Part shown: one piece after another, positions 51,011-60,340 of the stretch | Numbering within the stretch: the first letter of the stretch is position 1 | Layout: each line of letters opens with the position of its first letter | Origin: Arbacia lixula | Taxonomy: Eukaryota > Echinodermata > Echinoidea > Arbacioida > Arbaciidae | Direction of reading: 5' to 3' | Assembly (NCBI GenBank): GCA_963669155.1 | Contig: OZ022581.1 | Coordinates: 17,255,027-17,319,026, forward strand | DNA: 64,000 nucleotides | The notes under the pieces: generated by a model | Database searches by the model: none | What the model was told of the DNA's origin: nothing | The model's input: only the letters and a program-made list of their open reading frames with translations | Program-made: the position numbers and the translations under genes

Positions 51011-51344
51011 AATTCTTCACCTAACTTTATTGAAGTTTCTCAAGATACATAGATTCGTGGGTGCTGGCACTGGCATAAACAACATCTGTATTGATAATGT
51101 TAATTCTCATTATCGCTATATCGTGTTGATATCGCATGCTGCCAGTAAAAATAAAACACATGTAATTATGGGAAATAAACCAATTAGATTGCAGAGATTC
51201 TGATATCCATTCTATAAAAACTACTGATGTAATTTCTTAGCATTTGTATGTGCAAGATGTGGAACAGCCACCCTACTATATGTTGATGATCAGTTATTCA
51301 CAGTATAATCCTGTAGACCAGTAGATTATCTGACACACAATGGG
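51011..51344 (-). other. Probable ZNF341 3' UTR
   Basis: Follows the TAA at 51345-51347. A minus-strand AATAAA (plus-strand TTTATT, 51026-51031) 314 bp beyond the stop is the first canonical polyadenylation signal. Confidence 0.5.
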
Positions 51345-52587
51345 TTAATTCATTTCTCCAAGGCTTGTTCCTTGATGCGTTGTCACGACAACCGGAATGG
51401 CTTGGCCTCCGAGGTCCCCGGGAGCCATGCTCATGGTGTCTGGAATCAGGGACTCTGACGGCAGACTGATGGTCATGCTGGATGGACGGGCAAGAGGGGG
51501 CGCCAGACTGTTTGAGTTGCCTAGACCCCCGATATTCACGCTGACATCAGTGTCGGCCGCTCGCATGGTGTGCTGAGCCAGTACATTCTGAATGATGGCA
51601 AGGTCCTCCTCGATGGCTGCAATAGTGGATTTCTCTGGAATCACTTGAGGAGGTTCTGTCTTGGCCTTTCGAGACATCTTCTGAGGCATCTTTGGTTTCC
51701 GCATGCGCTTGGGCTTGTTCAAGAAAGAGCTGGTCTTCATACGCACCTGTCTGGTCTTAGTGTGGACTATCCTCACCTCCATACCCTCGTCCTTCTCCGC
51801 ATCTTGCTTGGTCTGGACAGTATCCTGTTTCCTCTTCCTACCTCTCTTCTTGGCACCTCTCATCTTTGTCTTCATGACCAGTCCAAAGTCTGCCAGCTCC
51901 GCCTCTGTGGCGTTCAGCGTGCCTGCGTCGATGAGCTTGGCTGCGTACTCTAGGCTGATGCTGCTGCCTCCCAGGGGTGTCTGACGTTGCGGCCCTCGTT
52001 TGCTGCCACAGGTATGCGTCTTGAGGTACTTCTCCCGGGCAAAGCCCTTGTTGCAAGTAGCGCAGCGGAAGGGGAAATCATCAGTGTGCAGTTTCATATG
52101 CTCCACTAGGTTCGGCCTCCGGCTGAAAGACTTGGTGCAATGGTAGCATTTGAAGGGCTTGATCCCACTGTGCGTGATGATGTGGGCTTTTAGTTTGTCC
52201 GCTCGGTTGAACGCCATTGTGCAGCCCGCCACACTGGCGAATGGGCAGCGGAACTTCTTGGAGGGTTCATGGATCAGCATGTGTCGCTTCAGCTTATCCT
52301 TGCGATTGAACTCTCCCCCGCAGACGGGGCAGCGGAACGGCTTCTGGCCCGTGTGGATCAGGATGTGGGAGCGCAGGTAGTGCTCACTCTTGAACTTCTT
52401 GTTGCAGAAGCTGCACTCGTGGAGGGCCTGTGTGCCGTGGGACACTAGGTGGCGCCGCAGGTAGCGCTCGCAGGGGAAGATCTTGCCGCACTCGGGACAC
52501 TCGTAGTTATGGTCGGAGGTGTTGAGATGGTGCTCCAGGGACTCAGGAGAGGAGTACTTGCTGTTGCACTTTGGACATCGGAACTCT
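51345..52587 (-). CDS. ZNF341: ZNF341 exon 9: seven C2H2 fingers and basic C-terminus
   Basis: Acceptor TTTTCTCCTTGCAG at 52588-52589. The first base completes a Lys codon begun in exon 8. Residues 512-925 include seven fingers: FRCPKC..., YECPEC..., HECSFC..., FRCPVC..., [11 protein letters not shown] (wide Cys spacing), FKCYHC... and FRCATC, the last ending in H-x-C rather than H-H. Finger 4 contains the [16 protein letters not shown] segment, identical to human ZNF341. After the fingers come basic clusters ([19 protein letters not shown]) likely to act in nuclear import or DNA contact, then a Ser/Gly/Pro tail ending SLGEMN. The stop is TAA at 51345-51347. Confidence 0.95.
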
Positions 52588-55500
52588 CTGCAAGGAGAAA
52601 ATGTACAATCATTCGTGAAATGTAGATTTAATGTTTATAATAGAGTACCAAAGTGTGACGTCATATGAGCATGTTGTCAAGACAACTGGTTCTAAACTAT
52701 GTGGATTTAGCGAACAGCGGTGAGTGTAGCAGGAGCTCTCAATGAGAGTGCCGACAGTAACCCGATAAAAAATGTCGTACCAGTGAAACTCTCACTTGAG
52801 CGATGTTGTTTAGACCCAGAAACCTGCAGAACAATGGGTATGACAACACCACTTCGGTACTCTATACATTGTGGTAGTAAATTAACATACTATGAGCATA
52901 TCATTAGGGATATAAATGAACAGTTGTACTGATGCATCATTGACATCCACATGACATTCTGAGCAGATAAACTACAATACCAACAAAAATATATAACTCC
53001 AACATAACTGTAATTGATATTCGAAGAGCATTGGATTAGATACACGTAGGCAACATTTCTCATAAAATATATTGCAATCATTTGGGAGTTTACAGCCATA
53101 GAAAGAAACTCATGTTGCCAATTTGAGGAGACTTACTTGAGGAGAAGCTTTGGTCCTTGGTTGGGGTAGAGGCTGTGAGAGTACTGGTGCACACCCAGAT
53201 CGTTGAGGGTGTCAAACTGCTTGTTGCAGAGGCGACAGCGGTAGGACAGCTCCTTCTCATGGGACCGGATGTGCTGCAGGAACTCATCCATGTCCTTGAA
53301 GGTCTCAAAGCAGCTCTTGAGCACACACTTGTACAGCTGCAGAAAAGCGACGATGATAGTAACATGCCGGGTCAGAATTACCCCATGGTTACATAGTACA
53401 CTCATGTATGTATTTGAGAGGGAATGACATACTGGGGAGGATGGAATGTGCGGTAGGAACCCATCCATATCCTGGATGGTCTCAAAGCACCTGCAGGAAA
53501 GCATGGAGGTGATGTTAACACCATGATTACATAATGCAATGCCCTCCAAACTACAGTAATGTCACATATTACCAGACAGGCACTTAAATGATACCAATGT
53601 ACATTTGCAAGCAATAATGATTAAGAAATTAAAGATGAAAAATTTGGACATCAATTGAGACATTTCACCAAAATATTGGAATTATTCAAGACTTTTAGAT
53701 TGACATTTTCATAAAAAATTAATAGCCTGAAAGTTACTATGTCAACAATTGTCAACAAATTAAGCAGAGGAAATAATGAAAACATGTAACAATTTCATAC
53801 TTTCCGATGCCAAAATGTACTATCGGTAGTTCAGTAATGATGAGCGATCTTGACTACTGCATTGTTATTTTCTTGTACTTTTTGTATATTCTACCCTGTA
53901 CCCACATTTTAACTTGTCTACGCTTATTAGATTTTATGAAATGTAGAAATAACTGAATTCAATCGAATTGAATTGATCTTTGCATCAATTTTGCAGACAG
54001 TTTTGAAAGTATGCTGTGCCAAAGAGCCTCAATTTTACCATGCACAAAACCTAATATGGTGAGACTGAGAGCCCTGCTGATGGGTATATCTAAAATGAGC
54101 TACCTGTTCATCCTTGTGTTGTCTCATGTGGGTCTTGAGCTGGTAGTAGCTCTTAAACTTCTCATCACAGAAGTTGCAGACGTAGGAGTTGTCAATCAGC
54201 ATCTCCTCCCTGGGGATGGGCTCCAGCAGGTCCTGGCTGCCACCTGACAAAGAGGGCGGTGTGAATTCAGTACAGCGATCAACTGCTTCAAATTCCATCA
54301 ATCAAACACTCTATGTACCACTGTTGCGTGTATGAATTCTATACAACATTCACAATTCCCTGCTCAAACTCCATCAATACAATTTTAACTTTTTTTTTTT
54401 TTTTTTTTTTGCGCCACGTGTGACATTTCTTCACAAATAATTCAGACAATTCCCATAGAGCAAAACTTTATTTGGCAGACAAAGGGTGAAACCACTATAA
54501 GCTACTTTCATATTTTTGCATTTATAAGTAAATACACATAAGTGCAATAGAACAGTATTTTGTGTGACATGACCAACAAAAAATCCCCTTAAAATCAGTT
54601 TCCAGTTCTTATACAGCATTTTCTTCCATTTTCTGTGGTATTTACACAATTTCATTTTTTTTTTACTTGAATAAAGGCTACCCTACCTTATAATCTTACA
54701 CCATACTGAATAAAGTGGAATTTCAACATATTCTCACAAAGTACATTTTTTATTGAATTGCAATTTCATGACAAATTGTCTTGGAGGTTTGAAAGAGAAA
54801 ACAATGATAGTTTTTGCTCTAAGCAGGTCAAGGTCACATTGACACGTTATTGACGTATACATGCAGGTAACCTTGAAATACACATACCTGCTTCAAGGCG
54901 GATCTTGGCATTCTTGGCATTATTCTCCTCTCCAAGATTGATCACTTTCAGAATTGGCTGCAAATCAATAAAAGGCATTCAATACATTACATTACATGGT
55001 TGTCATTACCCCAAAAATATATTTCTGTAAAATAGTGTATTATCTGTCATTCATTAGTAAGCACATGAGAGAGGAGGACAGAGATGACAAATCGTTGCTA
55101 ACAAAGGGTAATCATTTCTTCTGGTGAGAGGACACATAAACTAATTGAAATTTGATGCTTTGTATTAATAATGTTAAAAATATGCAATGCAACAATATGT
55201 AAATCAAGTAATAATGTGCTTTCTGTATGAAAGATAATAACATATGAGGAGAAAAGTTACTGAATGTTTGAACCACATAATATCAATCATCACTGACAAC
55301 AGCCCCACTGACCTCCATGTAGAGCAAACAGAGAGACTGGCAGAGAGAGAGAGTTGAGGTTTACCTTGCTGGGGAGCGTAGTACTCTTGCCATCAGGCCA
55401 GACCTTGTGGGTTTGCATGTGCTTCTTGACATTAGACTTCTGTGCGAAGGCCCTGCCGCACACGATGCACTGGAATGGCTTCTCCCCTGTGTGGCTACGT

Positions 55501-58500
55501 AGGTGCTGCTGCAGGTCAAAGTTCTTGGAGAAGCTCCGCTCACAGTAGTTACACCTGAAGTTGTGAGTAAATATGAGAGTTGTTGAGAGTGTAAGAGAGT
55601 GTACACCTTGAAAATTTATGTGAAACGCAAGTTATCAATTACTTGGCAGGGATTGCCTCAATTTCCCACCTACTCCCTTGTTCAACCTGTGTATCCCAGT
55701 ACCAACGAGCACAGATCGCAATAAAATCTAGACACTTCCTATATCTCCATCAGCACCATAGGTGTATGAAATGTGTAATAAGTCAATAGGCTTTTCCTAG
55801 CTTGGTGTTGAGAGGGTTTAAGGGACTCTCTTTCCTCTGGATACAAACCAACCTAAGCTTACCAAGTTTCTTCTCTTCGAGGCTGAGCCTGGAATAAGCA
55901 TGGGCTGATTATACGCTCCTCTAACTCGCTCAGTTCCATAGGCAAGAAACTAAGTTGTTATTAGTATGGAGCTGTCAGTGCTTGGCACCGAGAGAGTTAA
56001 AGGGACGCTCTTTCCTCTGGACATAGACTCACCTGAGCTTGCCAAGTTTCTTCTCTTCGAGGCTGAACCTGGATTAAGCATGGGCTGATTATATGCTCCT
56101 CTAACTCCCTCAGTCCCATAGGCAAGAGACTAAGTTGTTATTGGTATGGAGCTGTCAGTGCTTGGCACCGAGAGAGTTAAAAGGACGCTCTTTCCTCTGG
56201 ACACGGACTTACCTGAGCTTGCCAGGTTTCTTCTCCTCTGGGCTGAGCCTGGGCTCTCTCTTCCTTCTAGCAGTCAGGCTGTAGATGTGGTCTGGCCGGT
56301 CGCTGCCGTCCGCCGCAACGGGCTGTACCATTGTGTTGACGGGGGCAATGCGGGTGAGCTCCTGGACAGCAGAGTTTGGGGAGGGGCGCTGCTGGATGAT
56401 GGTGGTGGTAGGGTGGAGTAGGGTCTGGGTCTGGGACTGAAGCAGGGTGGTATGATCCTGCTGGCTGGTGCCAGGCAGCACGGGCTGGAGGGTGATGTTG
56501 GCTCCTGGCTGCACGATCTGGATGTTAGTCACCTGCAGATGTGGCAATTACAACATGTACATAGTATTACAAATGATGGAACTCACACAATACATGGAAT
56601 TTCGTCCTTGTCTATCCTTCCAAGGGATTGGGGCATAACACATAATATGAGCCTCACGTTTGTGCGCCACTGTTGCATTTTTGCGCAAATAATACACAAA
56701 AAATCATGTAGAGCAGGTTTTTATGTGTTGCATGTGTAAATATCATTGTTGAACTGTAAACTGTACAATGATTTAGTGTACTATTACTTATACTGAAGAG
56801 GATGGACATAAAACTTGGCTTTTTATATGATAAATTGTAAGCCCACACAGTGATTCTTCTCCCATTCCAGGCGTCTTGATATGTTTGACAGCCAGCTACT
56901 ATTTGTGTTGAAATGTCATTTTGTCACACAGTTTCGTCCTTGTGGTTGACAATTACAATGTGTAGAAATTATTACAAATGATTGGACTATCCCAATACAT
57001 GGCAGTTGGTCATTCCATGGGTTGCCAGTTGAACATGTAGGTAGAGTCTCCTGAGCTGGCCTCACCTGGCCTATGTTGAGAGGCTGCTGGACAGTGCCTG
57101 CAGTGCTTGCTGAGACTGGGGTAGTGGAGGTGAGCAGCCTGGTAGCAGCCTGGGACGTCAGGAACGGTGCCGAGGAGTTGAGCAGTGTGTTCTGCAGCTG
57201 CTGGATGTTCTGCTCCACGTTAGCAAACTGAGAGATCAGCACCTCCTCACCTAGCACCATGTTGGCTGGCAGCTGGGCCAGCGGGGACTGGGGCACCCCG
57301 CCCAGGCCCCCACCACCCCCTCCCCCGCCACCATGGATGGTCAGCCCCTTCCCCAGGACACTCTGCTGGGGCAGGGTGGAGAAGGCGCTGGTGGAGGGGT
57401 GCTGGGGTGCGGCGGGGAGGGGCTGGGGGCGGGGAAGGGAGGACATGAGGCTGGTCTGGATGTTGGAGACACAGTGCTCTCGCTTGTGGCTCATAAAGGA
57501 GTTGAGGGAGGTGAACTGCTTCTTGCACTTGCCACACTGGAAGATGTCCTCCTCTTCCACTCCTTGCAGGAAAATTGCAATATATTAATTATTATTTCTT
57601 TTATCATATCTAAATTATTATTTCTTTTATCACAGTTATATATTGCTCAAAATAGTGTTTTAAGTATAACAATGTGTTAACTTTAAAGTTATGTGATCAA
57701 AACAGAATTTGAAGTGGATGTTTGTCAATTTCAAGAACATAAGTGCAAAGGATAAATGGATGGATGCATTGTCAATATGAAAAAAAACTAATAAATACAT
57801 ATTAGAACATTAGCGTTAAAAATAATACATATTACAGAACAATAGGATGTGTTAAGCAGAAACATTCCTGCTTTTGTCCAGTATATCTCACAATTTTCAA
57901 AAGAGACTGCTCTATCGTGGACACTCTAAAAACAAGATGTTTTTAAGATCTACAATACATAGGATGACATGTGTCAAAACAAATTATATTAAAAAAAATT
58001 ATAATAAATTGCAACAATGGAATCTGCAGAAAATCAATGTAATATGAAAAGCAAAAACAACTTTTTCTTAAAAAGTGAAGAAAAAAACATGAAAACAGAT
58101 GAATGAAGACTGGATTGAGAGTGCTTCTTACCTGCATTGGGATCATGGACCACTGTTGTCATGGTACTGGTAGGGTTCTCTAGTAAACTCTGCATGCCCA
58201 GACCACTCCCATCGATGCCTGCCATGATCAAGATGACAAACATGCACAGACACCATCAATATCAACTCACATCTCTCTTATTTATGAATATTGTTCGAGA
58301 TTAGACGGTACTTTTGAAGGGGGGGGGGGGATTTCACAAATTTGACTGATCATCCAAGACAACTTGCCTCGATCGTACCGGCAGGGCTATATCATTTGAG
58401 TTCCCAATCATTTCCACATCAATTGACATTTTATTAAGTAAATTATAGATTATAAATTATAGATATTGACTGCTATGAGGGATATGGTTATGATATGATA

Positions 58501-60146
58501 TGGTGTGGTCCACAGTTTATTTAAATTAATTTGATAAAACTATTGTCTAAACCATAATAACCTAAGTGAATTAAGCACTGTATGCAAAGCACTATCATTG
58601 GACCTTTTTGAAGTGTATGCACACCTATTTTGTTGTGCACCATAAAATTTGCTTTATATCAGACACTGCTTTGTGATTTGTGAATATAATTCTTAGACTT
58701 TAGGGGGAATATTCCGAAAACGAACTTAGGAAAAAATGTTGTCGTATCTCAGGGACTTAGCAAAAATTGCATCTTTTTGTATTCCAAAAAGCCAACTTAG
58801 GAAAAAGATTTTATTCAAATGAGCTAAATTGATTTTCCAAAATGCATTCAGGAAAAAATTTTAGGATAAAAGATAAAACTGCTTCAAGTAATATTATCTC
58901 CAGATGTACTTGCTAGGCCCATAGAATTACGTGCAAAAATAATTTGCGTGTTCAAGTTTTTGCACATAAGCGCATCAAATGCAATAAGGCGTACTGATAT
59001 ACAATGATGCGCAATGCCACTGTCAGTTTCATGATGTCACACGATCAGCTTGATGGTGTTAATGTATGCAAAAGACATGAGAGGATGTTTATTACTAGCT
59101 GCCTCTGGAATAAGAGTGCATATGGCATGCATAATATCGGTTAAAATCTTCCTAAAATAATTTTCAGAATACCAAAGATAAAATATTTTGAGGACATTTT
59201 ATCTTAGGGGAGATAAGATGTTTATCTCTGTGAATTTTCAGAATACGCCCCCCCCCCCCCCCCCGATCTTAAATGCATATAAATTTTAGGCCAAATGTCT
59301 AAAAAAAAAAAAAAAAAAAAAAAATCCTGAGACATGCAAGGTCAAGTTTTACATTACAAATTACTATTTTGGAGTACTTTTTATCAATAAAATGTTATTT
59401 ACATCTAAATCAATTTGCAAATACAGTAAGTTAATCAACTTTGTCTCACGAAAAGTGCTTCTAGTACCGGTTATTATACATTCAATTTGCTGAAAACATT
59501 ACAACGATTACGTTTCATTTCATTCACGAGTGCAGGAGCGTGGGAACTTTTTCGAGTGCCTAGGTTTTGATTGGTTCAAATTCCATCCAACCGACGGCTA
59601 TCTGTTGCATATGCAAATCAGTAACACAAAGGCAATATGGCGCACATATTTCTGCTTTTCCAGTGAACGATTCTACACCCCCGAAATCAAATCAAAATCC
59701 TATCTAAATTACCATTTTCGTCAATCACAAGCATTGCAGTAATAAGAAGTGAAATGAAAGGTGACATAATTTGCGTACGAGGATTATCATTTTCTATTAT
59801 CATGACGGAAAATAAATGATAAGGGAGCCGCACATTTGTGTAAATTCCTGAAGGTTGTACGGCAAACGACAACGTCGGAACGTCACGCACAGGCGCTTAG
59901 GCACTCACTGCACCGCCGAGCTTCGCTCTAGCATTGCAGTGCAGTAGGCCGCTGGGCTCCCGTGAAAAGAAACGTAATGTCCGCATGTGTTATTTGAATC
60001 GCAGCATCGCTATGCATGTACGTACTTGATTACGATGCGGCAGGCGACATACACTGCCACAAAGTGACGAATATTCTATCCATAAAGACATGCAGAAGCA
60101 CAAAAAAATACTTACCCGCGAGGGCATCGAATAAAGCTTGAGTCAT
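51345..60146 (-). CDS. ZNF341: ZNF341-like zinc-finger transcription factor, whole gene (nine exons)
   Basis: Nine minus-strand exons, all with GT/AG junctions and consistent phases, join to 925 codons (human ZNF341, 854): 60116-60146, 58132-58218, 57066-57562, 56213-56532, 55365-55554, 54888-54957, 54104-54243, 53137-53336 and 51345-52587. The start [11 protein letters not shown] parallels human MAQAIFEALEG. Exon 3 has [13 protein letters not shown], and exons 5, 7, 8 and 9 follow the human order of fingers closely. There are about 13 C2H2 fingers: one early, two in exon 5, one in exon 7, two in exon 8, seven in exon 9. The human protein is a nuclear activator of STAT1 and STAT3; whether that target set holds here is unknown. 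The start codon has A at -3. Exons derived from partial duplication sit in introns 4 and 7. Confidence 0.93.
53137..53336 (-). CDS. ZNF341: ZNF341 exon 8: two C2H2 fingers
   Basis: Acceptor TTTTCTGCAG, donor AA|GTAAGT, 200 nt, phase 0 in and phase 2 out. Encodes [13 protein letters not shown] (C449, C454, H467, H471) and [10 protein letters not shown] (C479, C482, H495, H499), followed by [10 protein letters not shown], nearly identical to human HQYSHSLLPQ. Confidence 0.95.
53433..53490 (-). pseudogene. Decayed partial copy of exon 8 in intron 7
   Basis: The segment encodes [15 protein letters not shown] against exon 8 [15 protein letters not shown] and lies about 100 bp upstream of exon 8 in transcript order. 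It retains an acceptor (TTTCCTGCAG) and a donor-like GTATGT, bounding 58 nt. Homology extends into intronic flank (CCATG-TTACATA). The part encoding YKCVLKSC is deleted, so the finger is lost. Inclusion would shift the frame and give an early stop, so it is a relic or a poison exon. Confidence 0.75.
54104..54243 (-). CDS. ZNF341: ZNF341 exon 7: one C2H2 finger
   Basis: Acceptor CTTTGTCAG, donor CAG|GTAGCT (a weak donor), 140 nt, phase 1 in and 0 out. Encodes ...[18 protein letters not shown] and [15 protein letters not shown] (C421, C424, H437, H441), parallel to human VVLIDSSYLCQFC. Confidence 0.93.
54888..54957 (-). CDS. ZNF341: ZNF341 exon 6: short linker exon
   Basis: 70 nt with acceptor TTTGCAG and donor GCAG|GTATGT, phase 0 in and 1 out. 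Encodes [19 protein letters not shown] and then RLEA. No domain; placed by splice signals and phase and by weak resemblance to the human VQVMALN linker. Confidence 0.85.
55365..55554 (-). CDS. ZNF341: ZNF341 exon 5: two C2H2 fingers
   Basis: 190 nt, acceptor ACAACTTCAG, donor AAG|GTAAAC, phase 2 in and 0 out. Encodes [17 protein letters not shown] and [17 protein letters not shown] joined by the canonical TGEKPFQ linker, then [12 protein letters not shown]. This is the part most nearly identical to human ZNF341. Confidence 0.97.
55921..56000. repeat. 80-bp TTAA-bounded element inside the tandem unit
   Basis: From CTAACTCGCTCAG to CACCGAGAGAGTTAA with partly complementary ends. A second copy lies at 56101-56180, a relative at 2858. 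Confidence 0.6.
56033..56068 (-). other. Candidate 36-nt alternative mini-exon in ZNF341 intron 4
   Basis: A duplicated piece of exon 4 bounded by AATCCAG and the donor CAG|GTGAGT. At 36 nt and in the right phase (2 in, 2 out) it would add [12 protein letters not shown] just before the exon 5 fingers with no stop. Its acceptor has a poor pyrimidine tract. The more distal copy (55853-55888) is also 36 nt but has a poor donor. Confidence 0.4.
56213..56532 (-). CDS. ZNF341: ZNF341 exon 4: Gln/Thr-rich linker
   Basis: 320 nt, acceptor CACATCTGCAG, donor CTCAG|GTAAGT, phase 0 in and 2 out. Encodes a disordered Q/T/P-rich stretch ([18 protein letters not shown]...) ending [20 protein letters not shown]; the basic RRKRE may be a nuclear signal. 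Its 3' end is the source of the 180-bp tandem copies downstream. Confidence 0.93.
57066..57562 (-). CDS. ZNF341: ZNF341 exon 3: first C2H2 finger and low-complexity linker
   Basis: 497 nt, acceptor TTTTCCTGCAAG, donor CAG|GTGAGG, phase 1 in and 0 out. Encodes [16 protein letters not shown] with C49, C52, H65 and H69, matching human [15 protein letters not shown], then a Pro/Gly/Ser-rich stretch with a Gly run ([10 protein letters not shown]) and [14 protein letters not shown]. The position of a lone early finger followed by a long linker is as in human ZNF341. Confidence 0.95.
58132..58218 (-). CDS. ZNF341: ZNF341 exon 2
   Basis: 87 nt, acceptor GATCATGGCAG, donor GCAG|GTAAGA, phase 1 in and out. 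Encodes [19 protein letters not shown] and TTVVHDPNA, parallel to human MDNQTVLAVQSLL in the same place. Confidence 0.88.
58703..59255. mobile_element. MITE with GGGGG..TATTC.GAAAA inverted ends
   Basis: The left end GGGGGAATATTCCGAAAAC and the complement of the right end (GGGGCGTATTCTGAAAATTC) are inverted repeats enclosing about 550 bp of AT-rich DNA. Subterminal CTTAGGAAAAA motifs recur near the left end, with complementary CTTCCTAAAA and ATCTTAGG blocks near the right. No coding capacity. Inserted in ZNF341 intron 1. A C17 run (59248-59264) has expanded at the right end, hiding the exact boundary and any target duplication. Confidence 0.7.
59248..59326. repeat. Poly-C (17) and poly-A (26) tracts
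   Basis: C17 at 59248-59264 and A26 at 59301-59326 in ZNF341 intron 1. Confidence 0.95.
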
Positions 60147-60340
60147 TATGGTGGCTGATCAAATTAATGATAGGTGAAATGAAGCAAAATTACGGCCCAA
60201 CTCTCAGCTCTTCGAAAGACAAAATTATATCGTCGTTTTGACGAGTAGGGCGTAAAGCGACATCACGAAGCTCCATGCAAATTAGCTAATTACATATTCA
60301 TGAGCAATGTTCTTTATGGGTCGGTGCGGCATTGCAAGAA
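59510..60340. promoter_or_regulatory. CpG-rich promoter-like region around ZNF341 exon 1
   Basis: CpG dinucleotides are clustered at about 59850-60080 and 60225-60270 in an otherwise CpG-poor window. A CCAAT box (GATTGG, about 59568) and octamers ATGCAAAT at 59611 and 60275 are present, plus a TAATTA homeodomain-type site at 60287. No TATA box or start site could be fixed. Confidence 0.45.
60116..60146 (-). CDS. ZNF341: ZNF341 exon 1 (start codon, 31 nt)
   Basis: ATG at 60146-60144 preceded by CCACCATA (A at -3), encoding [10 protein letters not shown] plus one base, then donor GCGG|GTAAGT. Too short for an open-frame search; recognised by resemblance to human MAQAIFEALEG and by exact phase fit with exon 2. 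Confidence 0.88.

Larger units (their letters stand above)
55801..56252 (-). repeat. 180-bp tandem repeat of exon 4 end + donor + TTAA element
   Basis: Two full copies (55801-55980, 55981-56160) plus a partial one (56161-56252) align without any indel at exactly 180 bp. The partial copy ends inside exon 4. Each unit contains the last about 36 nt of exon 4, the splice donor, about 50 bp of intron and an 80-bp TTAA-bounded element. Donors in the copies are GTAAGT (real), GTGAGT (middle) and GTTGGT (distal, decayed). Confidence 0.95.

Noticed and set aside
59530..59742. 70-codon plus-strand frame in ZNF341 intron 1
   Set aside because: No domain or splice context; lies in the promoter-like region.
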